Part shown: positions 1 through 8,975 of the stretch, one piece after another
Position numbering within the stretch: the first letter of the stretch is position 1
Layout of the letters: the number at the start of each line of letters is the position of its first letter
Assembly (NCBI GenBank): GCA_945919075.1
Contig: CAMEIX010000001.1
Location: forward strand, 230,717-294,716
Length of the DNA: 64,000 nt
Reading direction: 5' to 3'
DNA from: an uncultured Lachnospiraceae bacterium
GTDB taxonomy: Bacteria; Bacillota; Clostridia; Lachnospirales; Lachnospiraceae
Program-made: the position numbers and the translations under genes
Notes under the pieces: model-generated
What the model was told of the DNA's origin: nothing
The model's input: only the letters and a program-made list of their open reading frames with translations
Database searches by the model: none

Positions 1-338
1 AGACCGATAAGACCGCAGACAAATGCGCCCATACCCTTTGTCTTATTGGTAGCTTTCTGAGTCATGATGCCAAGCACAAGACCAACTGCACCGAGAATAA
101 GACCGAATGCTGCGCCGGGCACACCATACAGAATACCGCCAAGAATGGAGAACGGAATACTTACACTACCACATACCAGACCTACAATAGCGATTGTTCC
201 AACGTTAGCTGCCGGCTGCTGATAGGAAGGCTGCTGGTACGCAGGCTGCTGTACGGGTGCTGCCTGCTGAGGTGCGCCACAAATAGGGCACTGTGCTGAT
301 CCGTCAGGGATCTGATTACCACAATTTCCACAAAACAT
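1..338 (-). CDS. Zinc-ribbon membrane protein, C terminus cut by window edge
   Basis: The frame is open to the left edge, so only the N-terminal part is present. It starts at the ATG at 338 behind a strong GGAGGA Shine-Dalgarno. The protein opens with a zinc-ribbon (C3, C6, C17, C20, in the form CGNC...CPIC), followed by a Q/P/Y-rich linker with repeated QQP and then long Gly/Ile/Leu-rich hydrophobic stretches from about residue 48. This layout is typical of small zinc_ribbon plus DUF4190-like membrane proteins of Firmicutes, whose function is not known. The downstream neighbour (468-1013) has a similar two-helix tail but no zinc ribbon. Confidence 0.75.
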   Translation of the reverse strand, partial: MFCGNCGNQIPDGSAQCPICGAPQQAAPVQQPAYQQPSYQQPAANVGTIAIVGLVCGSVSIPFSILGGILYGVPGAAFGLILGAVGLVLGIMTQKATNKTKGMGAFVCGLIG

Positions 339-467
339 GATAAATTCCTCCTAAAGTGAATTATGTATTTTTAATACTTTCTTAATACATTTTTTATAAT
401 ATCAAAATATGCGGAGTGTGTCAATTTCTATGCACAAAATTTTGTATTTTTTCCATATTTTTCTATA

Positions 468-1013
468 TTACAAAATGGAAGAAAAGATTGTAGAAAAAAG
501 GAAGATATAAATCATCATGGTAACTCCCGAGAAAACAATTCCCTTTATAGCGGGCTTCTTTTCGATATCCGAAATATTACTTCTAAGGCCAATAATACCA
601 AATACAATCCCCAGAATAGCCAGTATAAAGCCAATAAAAAATGTCCCTATCAAAACCATGGATACGGTACCCAGTACCAGGGAAAGTTTGCATAATTTAC
701 TTTCATTGGACACAGAGCCGGTGTTATTTACGATTACCGGATTTCCGATTGTTTTATCAAAAACATTTGCAACGCTGTCGACTACATTACCGGCTATCGT
801 ACCCGCAGTGTACTCCGTAATTTTTACATTGTTACGAATACCATCTGCCCTGCCTCCCATCCACGGAAGGACATAGGTTTTTACAGCTTTTTGACTCTGC
901 TCTGCTCTCTTCGCATCTTGTGCATCTGTCTCATTGGTACTTCCCCAATCCGGTGCCGGTTTATTGGGATCATATACCGGAATCAAACTCTCTGTCCTCT
1001 GTTCACCGTCCAT
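468..1013 (-). CDS. Small DUF4190-like membrane protein
   Basis: Predicted 181-residue protein. I chose the ATG at 1013 because GGAGGG lies 5 bases upstream; the in-frame ATG at 1037 has no ribosome-binding site. The first ~110 residues are polar, with Asn/Asp-rich sequence and no recognised motif. The C-terminal third has two hydrophobic helices separated by a short basic loop (GLRSN), the pattern of DUF4190-type membrane proteins. It stands alone between two terminatable units on the same strand. Function unknown; the call rests on membrane topology only. Confidence 0.6.
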   Translation of the reverse strand: MDGEQRTESLIPVYDPNKPAPDWGSTNETDAQDAKRAEQSQKAVKTYVLPWMGGRADGIRNNVKITEYTAGTIAGNVVDSVANVFDKTIGNPVIVNNTGSVSNESKLCKLSLVLGTVSMVLIGTFFIGFILAILGIVFGIIGLRSNISDIEKKPAIKGIVFSGVTMMIYIFLFSTIFSSIL

Positions 1014-1044
1014 CCTATCCCTCCAACTGTTTCCCATAATCTTT

Positions 1045-1091
1045 TAAAAATGAGGACAAGCCAAATCGTATTACGACTTGATTTGTCCTCA
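1045..1091 (-). terminator. Rho-independent terminator after GGGtGRT gene
   Basis: A 9-bp stem TGAGGACAA/TTGTCCTCA (1051-1059 with 1083-1091), with extra pairing inside, is followed on the minus strand by a T-run at 1050-1045. It lies 26 bases past the stop of the GGGtGRT gene and just upstream of the 468-1013 gene, closing the NifU-like/GGGtGRT transcript. Confidence 0.8.
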
Positions 1092-1116
1092 CCCCTTAGC
1101 CTATATCAGGATTTTA

Positions 1117-2127
1117 TTAGAACTTACCAGCTTTTGCAGCTTCCTCTATAGAAACAGCAACTGCTACGGTAGCACCTACCATGGGGTTATTACCCATACC
1201 GATAAGACCCATCATTTCTACGTGAGCAGGTACGGAAGAAGAACCTGCAAACTGTGCATCGCTGTGCATACGTCCTAAAGTATCGGTGAAACCGTAGGAT
1301 GCAGGACCTGCAGCCATGTTGTCAGGATGTAAGGTACGTCCTGTACCGCCGCCACTTGCTACGGAGAAGTACTTCTTGCCTGCTTCGATTCTTTCCTTCT
1401 TATAGGTACCTGCAACGGGATGCTGGAATCTGGTAGGATTGGTGGAGTTACCGGTAATGGATACATCTACATTTTCCTTCCACATGATAGCAACACCTTC
1501 CGGAACGCTGTTAGCACCATAGCAGTTAACCTTGGAACGAAGTCCGTCGGAGTATGCAATTCTTTCGATTTCCTTAACTTCATTGGTATAAGGGTTGTAT
1601 TCCGTCTCTACAAAAGTAAATCCGTTGATACGGGAAATAATCTTTGCTGCGTCTTTTCCAAGACCGTTTAAGATAACACGAAGAGGTTTCTGACGAACCT
1701 TGTTAGCCTTCTCTGCAATACCGATAGCACCTTCTGCTGCTGCGAAGGATTCATGTCCTGCAAGGAAGCAGAAACAGTCGGTTTCTTCTTCCAGAAGCAT
1801 CTTACCAAGGTTACCATGGCCAAGACCTACCTTACGGGTATCTGCAACGGAACCGGGAATACAGAATGCCTGTAAACCTTCGCCGATTGCTGCTGCTGCG
1901 TCAGCTGCTTTCTTGCAGCCTTTCTTAATTGCAATTGCTGCACCTACGGTGTATGCCCAGCATGCATTTTCAAAACAGATGGGCTGAATTTTCTTTACCT
2001 GATCGTAAACATCCAAGCCTGCATCTTTGGTAATCTTCTCAGCTTCTTCGATAGAGGAGATACCGTAGCTGTTAAGTACAGCATTAATTTTATCAATACG
2101 TCTTTCATATGATTCAAATAAAGCCAT
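1117..2127 (-). CDS. GGGtGRT protein
   Basis: 336 residues, start ATG at 2127 behind GGAGGA. The signature SGGGTGRTLHPDNMAAG sits near residue 260, and the family (Pfam GGGtGRT) is named after it. The protein is soluble, with conserved Cys-containing stretches such as PICFENACW near residue 50, DCFCFLAGHES near 120, and a Gly/Ser-rich C-terminal third. Family function is not established. It lies 20 bases downstream of a NifU/IscU-like scaffold gene, and a terminator follows it, so the two form a two-gene transcript. The pairing suggests an iron-sulfur or other cysteine-dependent job; that is inference from context. Confidence 0.9.
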   Translation of the reverse strand: MALFESYERRIDKINAVLNSYGISSIEEAEKITKDAGLDVYDQVKKIQPICFENACWAYTVGAAIAIKKGCKKAADAAAAIGEGLQAFCIPGSVADTRKVGLGHGNLGKMLLEEETDCFCFLAGHESFAAAEGAIGIAEKANKVRQKPLRVILNGLGKDAAKIISRINGFTFVETEYNPYTNEVKEIERIAYSDGLRSKVNCYGANSVPEGVAIMWKENVDVSITGNSTNPTRFQHPVAGTYKKERIEAGKKYFSVASGGGTGRTLHPDNMAAGPASYGFTDTLGRMHSDAQFAGSSSVPAHVEMMGLIGMGNNPMVGATVAVAVSIEEAAKAGKF

Positions 2128-2147
2128 TTTAATGTCCTCCTTTATCC

Positions 2148-2840
2148 TTATTCTTTTCTGGGATCGATAATCTTAACTGCGTCATCTACGCGGCCATACT
2201 GTCCGCAAGCCTTTTCGTATGCAGTGTTAGGATCATCACCCTTTTTGATGAAGTCTGTCATCTTGCCAAGGCTGACAAATTTGTAACCGATAATCTGATC
2301 ATCTTTGTCAAGAGCAATACCGGTAACATAACCTTCTGCCATTTCCAGATAACGGGGACCTTTCTTTAAGGTACCGTACATAGTACCAACCTGGCTTCTT
2401 AAGCCCTTTCCAAGGTCTTCAAGGCCTGCACCTACGGGAAGACCTTCTTCAGAGAAAGCACTCTGGGTACGACCGTAAACGATCTGTAAGAACAGTTCTC
2501 TCATAGCGGTGTTGATAGCGTCACATACAAGGTCTGTATTCAAAGCTTCCATAACGGTAAGTCCGGGAAGGATTTCAGCAGCCATTGCTGCGGAATGGGT
2601 CATACCGGAGCATCCGATGGTTTCTACCAATGCTTCCTGAATGATACCTTCCTTAACGTTTAATGTAAGTTTGCATGCGCCCTGCTGAGGTGCACACCAG
2701 CCTACACCGTGAGTTAAGCCGGAAATATCTTTTACTTCTTTTGCCTGAATCCATTTAGCTTCTTCAGGAATAGGAGCACATCCGTGATGTACGCCCTGTG
2801 CAACTGTACACATTTCTTCAACTTCTTTTGAGTAAATCAT
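2148..2840 (-). CDS. NifU/IscU-like iron-sulfur scaffold protein
   Basis: 230 residues from the ATG at 2840, chosen because AAAGGAG precedes it; the frame extends 15 codons further upstream without a ribosome-binding site. The scaffold-type cysteines are visible as GWCAPQQGAC, IGCSGMTHSAAMA and LVCDAIN, matching the three-cysteine arrangement of NifU_N/IscU proteins. The C-terminal ~90 residues (after EEGLPVGAG) extend beyond the ~130-residue scaffold domain and are not recognised. Known IscU/SufU proteins build [Fe-S] clusters with a cysteine desulfurase; no desulfurase gene is nearby. This gene is the first of a pair with the GGGtGRT gene, and such fused-tail scaffolds are usually found with that partner. 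Confidence 0.85.
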   Translation of the reverse strand: MIYSKEVEEMCTVAQGVHHGCAPIPEEAKWIQAKEVKDISGLTHGVGWCAPQQGACKLTLNVKEGIIQEALVETIGCSGMTHSAAMAAEILPGLTVMEALNTDLVCDAINTAMRELFLQIVYGRTQSAFSEEGLPVGAGLEDLGKGLRSQVGTMYGTLKKGPRYLEMAEGYVTGIALDKDDQIIGYKFVSLGKMTDFIKKGDDPNTAYEKACGQYGRVDDAVKIIDPRKE

Positions 2841-2965
2841 GTGAAATCTCCTTTCAACTATGTAATATCTAAAACGATAAAGCATGCACTTACTTTACCA
2901 TTTTTTCTCGCAATCAATATTTTCGCATATTTGCGACAAAAAATCCAGTGATTTTTATTGGAAAA

Positions 2966-3631
2966 CTACATTTTCTTCACAATTTCTTCGCTTTTCTTAA
3001 AAATACTCTCAGCGGGAACAAATCCACGGACACAGGAAGTGGGATAAATATTGCTGTCATGTCCGATTACGGTCCCCGGATTTAAGACAGAATTACAGCC
3101 TACTTCCACCCTGTCCCCCAACATGGCACCCATCTTCTTTAATCCGGTAGGGATGTCTTCCTCCTTACTTTTCACCACTACAAGCGTTTTATCACTTTTT
3201 ACATTGCTGGTGATACTGCCGGCACCCATGTGTGCTTTAAAGCCAAGGACAGAGTCTCCCACATAATTATAATGCGGAACCTGTACTTTATTGAAAAGAA
3301 CCACATTTTTAAGCTCTGTGGAATTTCCAACGACCGCACCCTTTCCTACGATTGCATTTCCCCTGACAAATGCACAATGTCTGATTTCTGCCTCTTCATC
3401 CACAATGAGCGGCCCGTTTAGGCAGGCTGTGGGAGCTACCTTTGCATTTTTTGCAATCCAGATGTCCTCTCCTCTTTTCTCATATTTTTCTTCAGACAAT
3501 GTTGCACCAAGTTCTAATATGAAATCATGTATAAAGGACAATACCTCCCAGGGATATTCTTTGCCTTCAAAAAGTTTGGCTGCAATTGTCTCCTGCAAAT
3601 CATAATTATTCGTTATTTTCATTGCTTCCAT
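2966..3631 (-). CDS. GlmU/DapH-like left-handed beta-helix protein
   Basis: 221 residues. AAGGAG ten bases upstream supports the ATG at 3631, which lies inside the end of topB (26-bp overlap); an ATG at 3622 is possible. Residues ~60-200 show hexapeptide-repeat character (for example VDEEAEIRHCAFVRGNAIVG) as in left-handed beta-helix acyl- and nucleotidyl-transferases. It resembles the C-terminal half of GlmU, often annotated UDP-N-acetylglucosamine pyrophosphorylase-related, but the N-terminal uridyltransferase Rossmann domain is absent. The substrate is therefore not predictable. Translational coupling to topB is likely. Confidence 0.75.
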   Translation of the reverse strand: MEAMKITNNYDLQETIAAKLFEGKEYPWEVLSFIHDFILELGATLSEEKYEKRGEDIWIAKNAKVAPTACLNGPLIVDEEAEIRHCAFVRGNAIVGKGAVVGNSTELKNVVLFNKVQVPHYNYVGDSVLGFKAHMGAGSITSNVKSDKTLVVVKSKEEDIPTGLKKMGAMLGDRVEVGCNSVLNPGTVIGHDSNIYPTSCVRGFVPAESIFKKSEEIVKKM

Positions 3632-6600
3632 TTTGCTCTGGCTCCTTTTTATCTGTTTCTTCGCTTTTAAACATTTCTTCTATTTTTTCATCCACCCAGG
3701 GTAATGTACTTTCCTCCTGCTTTTCACCGGAAGCCCGGTCAAAATCAAAGGATATACTCACTTTTCCCTTCTCATCCTTTTCTGCTTTCAAAAAAGCATC
3801 GAATGTATTACCTGCTTTGGATACAAATCCGGTTACCGTTTCTTTTGTTTTTCCATCGGTAATCAGTTCCCTTATCACCTCATCCGAAAGTGCCACCTGT
3901 GCCACAGTGTGTCCGATTGCATATCCGCATTCACAGGTAAGTTTCCACTTATCCCGCATCAGTTTCTTTTTGCATAAGGGACATTCAATTTCGCTCTCCT
4001 TTGGTTCCTCTTTTTGCGGGAAATCAAAAACAACTTTCTTATCCTCATCCAATTTCAAAGCAGCAGTAAACATCATACCGGTTTTGGCAATGAATCCTTC
4101 AATGGGGCCGGTTTTACCATTCTGCAAAAGTTCTTTTACCTGACTATCCTTTAACTTAACGCCGGCTATTTTCCCTATGGCAAATTTACAGGAATCCGCT
4201 TTCTCCCTGTCGTAATTTGCGCAGGAATAGCCAAATCTGGTAATGGCAATATCACCTCCACATAACGGACATTTGACATCCTTTAATTTCTTTGCTTCTA
4301 CGTTTTCAAAATCAAACTGAATGACAGGAACCCCATTTTCATCCTTTATCAGATTTAAGCAGGCATCAAAACGTTTTCCGTTTTTGCTCTTAAAACCTCT
4401 GATTGTGGATGTTTTTCCCGTTTTAAGCAATTCCCTCACATTGGTTTCAGACAGATCCTTATCCGCGATTTTTCCGATTGCGAAAGTACAGGCTCCTTCC
4501 TCTTCCTTCCTGCGGTTTTCACAGGCATACCCAAAAGGGGTTACCAGTATTGCACCGCCGCACACAGGACATAGTGCATCTTTGACTCTTTTGGCTTCCA
4601 CATTTTCAAAATCGAACTTAATATTGGTCTTACCGTTTTCATCCTTCTCCATCAGAAGGCAGGCATCAAATTTTTTGCCGCTCTTACTCTTAAATCCACG
4701 TAAAGTACCCGTTTTTCCTTCTGTGAGAAGCTTACTTAGTTCCTCCTCGGACAAAATTTTGTCCGCGATTTTTCCGACCGAAAAATTACAGTTTTCCGGG
4801 TTTTCCCGTTTCCTGCTGCACACATATCCATAAGGTGTCTTTTCAATGGCAGAACCACAATTGGGGCAATGAATGCCTTCTACGACCTTAGGAGCATTCG
4901 CTGAGAAGTCAAAAACCAGTTTCGGTGCTTCACCCTCTTTCTTTTCTAATACAAGCATTGCCTCAAATTTCTTTTTTGATTTGGAAACAAAGCCGGATAA
5001 AACATCGGTTTTCCCTGTGTTTAGAAGTTTTACACACTCTTCCTCTTCCAGATTTCGACCGGCTATACTGCCGATGGCAAACTTACAGCCGCTGCCATCT
5101 TTTTTATAGTTGGAACATCCGTACCCAAAAGGTGTGGTTTCCATTTCCGCACCGCAAACCGGACAGACGGCGCCAATTTTTTTCTTAGCGGCAATTCCTC
5201 TGGATTCCTTACCGGTAAGAGGGGAAATCCGGGAAATCAGTTCCCCTTTCTGATCCCGTTCCACCATGGCGAGAGTCTCTTTCCGAATAAAGTCTTCCAG
5301 TTTTCGCCGGTATTCCCCCATATCCACGGTTCCTTTTGTAATACCGTCAAGTCCCTTTTCCCAGGAGGCTGTCATACGGGGATTTAGTAGTTCCGGCACC
5401 GTCATATCCACCGTTTCATAAATCATTTCCCCAAGCGTATGGGGCGTCAGAATCTGTGTCTTTTTATTCAAATTCAGATACCCTATCCGAATCAGTTTCT
5501 TGATAATTTCCGCGCGGGTCGCACTGGTTCCGATACCGGAACCTTTTATCTGGGCACGCAGTTCTTCGTCTTCAATGAGTTGTCCGGCATTTTCCATGGC
5601 AAGCACCATGGAACCGGTGGTATATCTCTTGGGCGGTGAGGTCTTTCCTTCCTTCACCCCATATTCACCGACTGAAACCTGATCTCCCTTTTTCAGATTT
5701 TCTGCAATCGATAAAAGGGCATCACCGGAGGTCTCGCCTTCCTTTTCTTCCTCATTATCTTCTTTTTGTCCTCTTCCCGCAATTTCCAGATAACCGGGGC
5801 TTTTTAATACCTTGGCACTCGCAAAGAAGGACTCCTCTCCCACTTTCACCTGCAGTTTCACCGTACTGTATTCCGCCGCCGGATAGAAAATACTTAAGAA
5901 TCGTCTGACAATTAAATCAAACACCTGTCTCTGCAGGGGATTTAAGGACTTTAATTCCGTAAGCTGCCCGGTGGGAATGATGGCATAGTGATCCGTCACT
6001 TTGGAGTCATCGGTATAGGCAGTCGCTGCAAGATTCCGATACAGTCCCTGCTGCAAAATCCTTTCCGTGAAGGCGGCCGTGGGCTCATATCCTTTTAGTT
6101 TATTTAAGTTTTTACTGATTTCTTTTGCTACCGGTGTGGAAAGAACCCTGGCATCCGTTCTGGGATAGGTAGTCAGTTTCTTTTCATAGAGATCCTGTGC
6201 CACCTGCAGGGTTTCATCCGGACTGATTTTAAACCGTTTTGCACACTCTGCCTGCAATTCTGCCAGGTTAAAGAGCAGGGGGGCCTTCTTACGGCTGATA
6301 CCCTTCTCTATGTTCTCAACCACTGCCTCTTTTCCGTTTAGTTCTGCAATCAGATTCTCCGCATTTTCCTGCTTTTTGAAACCGTTTTCTTTATAAAGAA
6401 GGGGGGACTCAAAATATTTACTGCCCTCTATGGCTTTCCATTCTGCTTCCAGTGCTGCGTCCGTAAACCGCCCCGTCACACGGTAAAAGGGCGTTTCCAC
6501 GAAATTCCGAATCTCCCGCTCTCTGATAACTACCATGCCCAGTACACAGGTCATAACCCGTCCTACCGCAATGGCGGTATAACTTTTGGTACCTGCCGCA

Positions 6601-7169
6601 TCATTTAAGAGATTTCCGTATTTTACGGACATGGCACGGGAAAAATTGATACCCATGGCATAGTCCTCAATGGTACGCATAATACCGGATTTTCCCAGAT
6701 TTGCATAATCTGACATGGGACGTGCTTCCTTAAGACCACGCAGAATTTCCTCTTCGGTCTGGGAATCAATCCAGACACGCAGCTCCTTCATGCCCTCTCT
6801 AACCCCTCCGAAGTTTCGTATATTCTCTTCGATGGTCTGTCCTTCTTTTCCTGCGTCCCCTGCCCAGTAAACTGTCTCAATATCTTCCCGGTGAAGCATT
6901 TTATGTACTACATCATACTGTCTGCTGACAGCAGGTATAACGTGATATTTATAGGTTTCCGGCAGGAAAGGTAAATCCTCCAGCCTCCATTTTTTTAATT
7001 TACTGTCATATTCTTCCGGATAAACCATTTCGACCAGATGTCCCACGCACCAGGTAATTACATAGGTATCATTTTCCAAAAATCCGTTCTGTCGTCCGGA
7101 AACATGGAGAATTCGTGCGAATTCCTGTGCCACGCTTGGTTTCTCCGTTATAATCAGTGATTTTCCCAA
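3606..7169 (-). CDS. topB: DNA topoisomerase III with five C-terminal zinc-ribbon repeats
   Basis: 1187 residues, much longer than the ~650-720 residues usual for topoisomerase III. The TOPRIM start is SLIITEKPSVAQ (E9), the second TOPRIM motif is GDAGKEGQTI (D105, E109), and the active-site tyrosine is Y335 in LTTYPRTDA. The enzyme relaxes and decatenates DNA through a 5'-phosphotyrosine link. From about residue 690 there are five ~95-residue repeats, each starting with a CPxCG-type knuckle, then a second Cys pair, AIGxIA and TGKT...GFxSKxGxxFDA, as in the Toprim_Crpt repeat. The TOPRIM motif is atypical: Gly stands at the second Asp, Lys at the usual Arg and Gln at the last Glu. Start ATG follows GGAG. 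Confidence 0.93.
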   Translation of the reverse strand: MGKSLIITEKPSVAQEFARILHVSGRQNGFLENDTYVITWCVGHLVEMVYPEEYDSKLKKWRLEDLPFLPETYKYHVIPAVSRQYDVVHKMLHREDIETVYWAGDAGKEGQTIEENIRNFGGVREGMKELRVWIDSQTEEEILRGLKEARPMSDYANLGKSGIMRTIEDYAMGINFSRAMSVKYGNLLNDAAGTKSYTAIAVGRVMTCVLGMVVIREREIRNFVETPFYRVTGRFTDAALEAEWKAIEGSKYFESPLLYKENGFKKQENAENLIAELNGKEAVVENIEKGISRKKAPLLFNLAELQAECAKRFKISPDETLQVAQDLYEKKLTTYPRTDARVLSTPVAKEISKNLNKLKGYEPTAAFTERILQQGLYRNLAATAYTDDSKVTDHYAIIPTGQLTELKSLNPLQRQVFDLIVRRFLSIFYPAAEYSTVKLQVKVGEESFFASAKVLKSPGYLEIAGRGQKEDNEEEKEGETSGDALLSIAENLKKGDQVSVGEYGVKEGKTSPPKRYTTGSMVLAMENAGQLIEDEELRAQIKGSGIGTSATRAEIIKKLIRIGYLNLNKKTQILTPHTLGEMIYETVDMTVPELLNPRMTASWEKGLDGITKGTVDMGEYRRKLEDFIRKETLAMVERDQKGELISRISPLTGKESRGIAAKKKIGAVCPVCGAEMETTPFGYGCSNYKKDGSGCKFAIGSIAGRNLEEEECVKLLNTGKTDVLSGFVSKSKKKFEAMLVLEKKEGEAPKLVFDFSANAPKVVEGIHCPNCGSAIEKTPYGYVCSRKRENPENCNFSVGKIADKILSEEELSKLLTEGKTGTLRGFKSKSGKKFDACLLMEKDENGKTNIKFDFENVEAKRVKDALCPVCGGAILVTPFGYACENRRKEEEGACTFAIGKIADKDLSETNVRELLKTGKTSTIRGFKSKNGKRFDACLNLIKDENGVPVIQFDFENVEAKKLKDVKCPLCGGDIAITRFGYSCANYDREKADSCKFAIGKIAGVKLKDSQVKELLQNGKTGPIEGFIAKTGMMFTAALKLDEDKKVVFDFPQKEEPKESEIECPLCKKKLMRDKWKLTCECGYAIGHTVAQVALSDEVIRELITDGKTKETVTGFVSKAGNTFDAFLKAEKDEKGKVSISFDFDRASGEKQEESTLPWVDEKIEEMFKSEETDKKEPEQNGSNENNE

Positions 7170-7223
7170 TAAAATTACTCCTTATAGACAACAATAGTCC
7201 ATACATTTCTGCATGAACCATCG

Positions 7224-8933
7224 TTATGCCTGTGCTACCAATAATTTTTCAACTTCTTCTCCGGGCATCGGTTTTCCGAGATAAAAGCCCTGAATGATAC
7301 TGCAGCCGATATTTTTCATATAATCCAACTGCTCTTTTTTCTCAACGCCTTCCGCCACGGACTCATAGCCTAACTTGTTTACCAGAGATACCACGGACTC
7401 CATAATAATACGGGAAGTCGCATCAGTACTTACTTTATCCACAAAACTTTTATCAATCTTCAGTGTATTTATGGGAAGACCGTTTAGGTAAGACAGGGAG
7501 GAATATCCGGTTCCAAAATCATCAAGCGAAATGCGGATTCCCTGTTCCCTTAAACATAAAAGTTTCTTTTTCACATCTTCAAAATCTTCAATCAAAGCGC
7601 TTTCCGTTATTTCCAGTTCAATTTCTTCCGGTTTCACCTTATAACGATATATGGTTTCCATCAGTTTCTGAACAAAATCCTGCCTGTTGTACTGGATTGC
7701 AGAAATATTGATGGACATCACAAAAGGCTTCTTATAATGCTTTTTCCATTTGGCATAACTGCGGATGCTTTCCTCAATTACCCAGTCACCTATGGAAATA
7801 ATAGCTCCGTTCTTCTCTGCAATGGGTATAAAGAATGCGGGGCTTATCATTTTATCATTATCTTTCCATCGAATCAGTGCTTCCACTCCGCGAAGTGTCT
7901 TATTGTCTGCATAGTACTGAGGCTGATAATATAAAAAGAAATTATCTCCAAAGGTAGCTTCCTTTAATTTGTTTTCAATAGAAGCTGTCTGTAAAAAATC
8001 CTGCAGAATGGGTGCATCAAAGAAACGGATGCTGGCTTTCCCCATGGATTTTGCCTTAAACATTACAATTTCCGCACAATTAATCAGTTCTAATGCCGAT
8101 TTACTTGCATCGGGATATTCGGCAACCCCCACACTGACGGTGAGATGAACCTCCATGCCGTTACTGAGCATAAATCCTCGTGAAATTCTCTGCTGTATCT
8201 GTTTGTATACATGCTCCACACCTCTTGCATCCGCACCATAAAGCGCCATACAGTAAATGTCACTGTTAATATGGCCCACAATACAGTCATCACAGGAGAA
8301 AGTTCCGAGAAACTGTCCATACTGCTGAATTACTTCATCCCCTACCAGCATTCCCACACCATCATTGATCTTCTTGAAATCATCAATGTCTATAATCAGA
8401 ACGCTGATTTTCTCCTTTTCCTCTTCTGCTCTCTGAATAAAATCACGCAGAAGTTTTACAAAGTAATTGCGGTTATAAAGTGCCGTCTGCTCATCATAAA
8501 ATGCCAGATAGTTCAGTTCATCCTGCTGGTTCTTAAAGCGGGTCACATTGCGGATACAGATAATCTTGTTAACAGGCCTGCCGGATTCATCATAGGTAAC
8601 CTTCCCTTCGAAGGAATACCATTTATTGCCTTTTTTCATACGGCATTCCAACTGGTTTCCTTCATTCTGTTCCTCTTCTGGAAACAGAATCTTTCGAAGC
8701 TCAGGTGCCTGTTTCTTATCTACCTCATCCATTAAGAGTGCCAGATCTTTCCCGGTTTTAACGTCAAAGTCAAAGAAAGCTTCCCAGTCACCCAGAGTCA
8801 GAACTTCGTCCTTCTCATAGCAGTAATAGAGAAATGCATTATGACTGGCCTCACACATCATCTGAAACATCTGACTGTGTCCGGAAGTTCCTATAATATT
8901 TTCGTTATTAAGGTACTGTTTCCTGCTTTTCAT
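7224..8933 (-). CDS. c-di-GMP GGDEF/EAL protein, probable phosphodiesterase
   Basis: 569 residues without membrane segments. Residues ~20-130 look PAS-like, ~140-300 form a diguanylate-cyclase fold and ~315-565 an EAL domain. The GGDEF signature is degenerate: the loop reads GHINSDIYCMAL, so cyclase activity is unlikely. The EAL half keeps its key motifs: EALIRW, ITESALI, DDFGTGYSSL, KIDKSFV, AEGVE and QGFYLGKP. This predicts hydrolysis of cyclic di-GMP, with the GGDEF domain perhaps sensing GTP. Start ATG behind GGGAGGTG. It lies alone between topB and asd on the same strand. Confidence 0.9.
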   Translation of the reverse strand: MKSRKQYLNNENIIGTSGHSQMFQMMCEASHNAFLYYCYEKDEVLTLGDWEAFFDFDVKTGKDLALLMDEVDKKQAPELRKILFPEEEQNEGNQLECRMKKGNKWYSFEGKVTYDESGRPVNKIICIRNVTRFKNQQDELNYLAFYDEQTALYNRNYFVKLLRDFIQRAEEEKEKISVLIIDIDDFKKINDGVGMLVGDEVIQQYGQFLGTFSCDDCIVGHINSDIYCMALYGADARGVEHVYKQIQQRISRGFMLSNGMEVHLTVSVGVAEYPDASKSALELINCAEIVMFKAKSMGKASIRFFDAPILQDFLQTASIENKLKEATFGDNFFLYYQPQYYADNKTLRGVEALIRWKDNDKMISPAFFIPIAEKNGAIISIGDWVIEESIRSYAKWKKHYKKPFVMSINISAIQYNRQDFVQKLMETIYRYKVKPEEIELEITESALIEDFEDVKKKLLCLREQGIRISLDDFGTGYSSLSYLNGLPINTLKIDKSFVDKVSTDATSRIIMESVVSLVNKLGYESVAEGVEKKEQLDYMKNIGCSIIQGFYLGKPMPGEEVEKLLVAQA

Positions 8934-8975
8934 AATGCACCTCCCTTCCTGTATATTACTATTTCTAAGTTTAAG

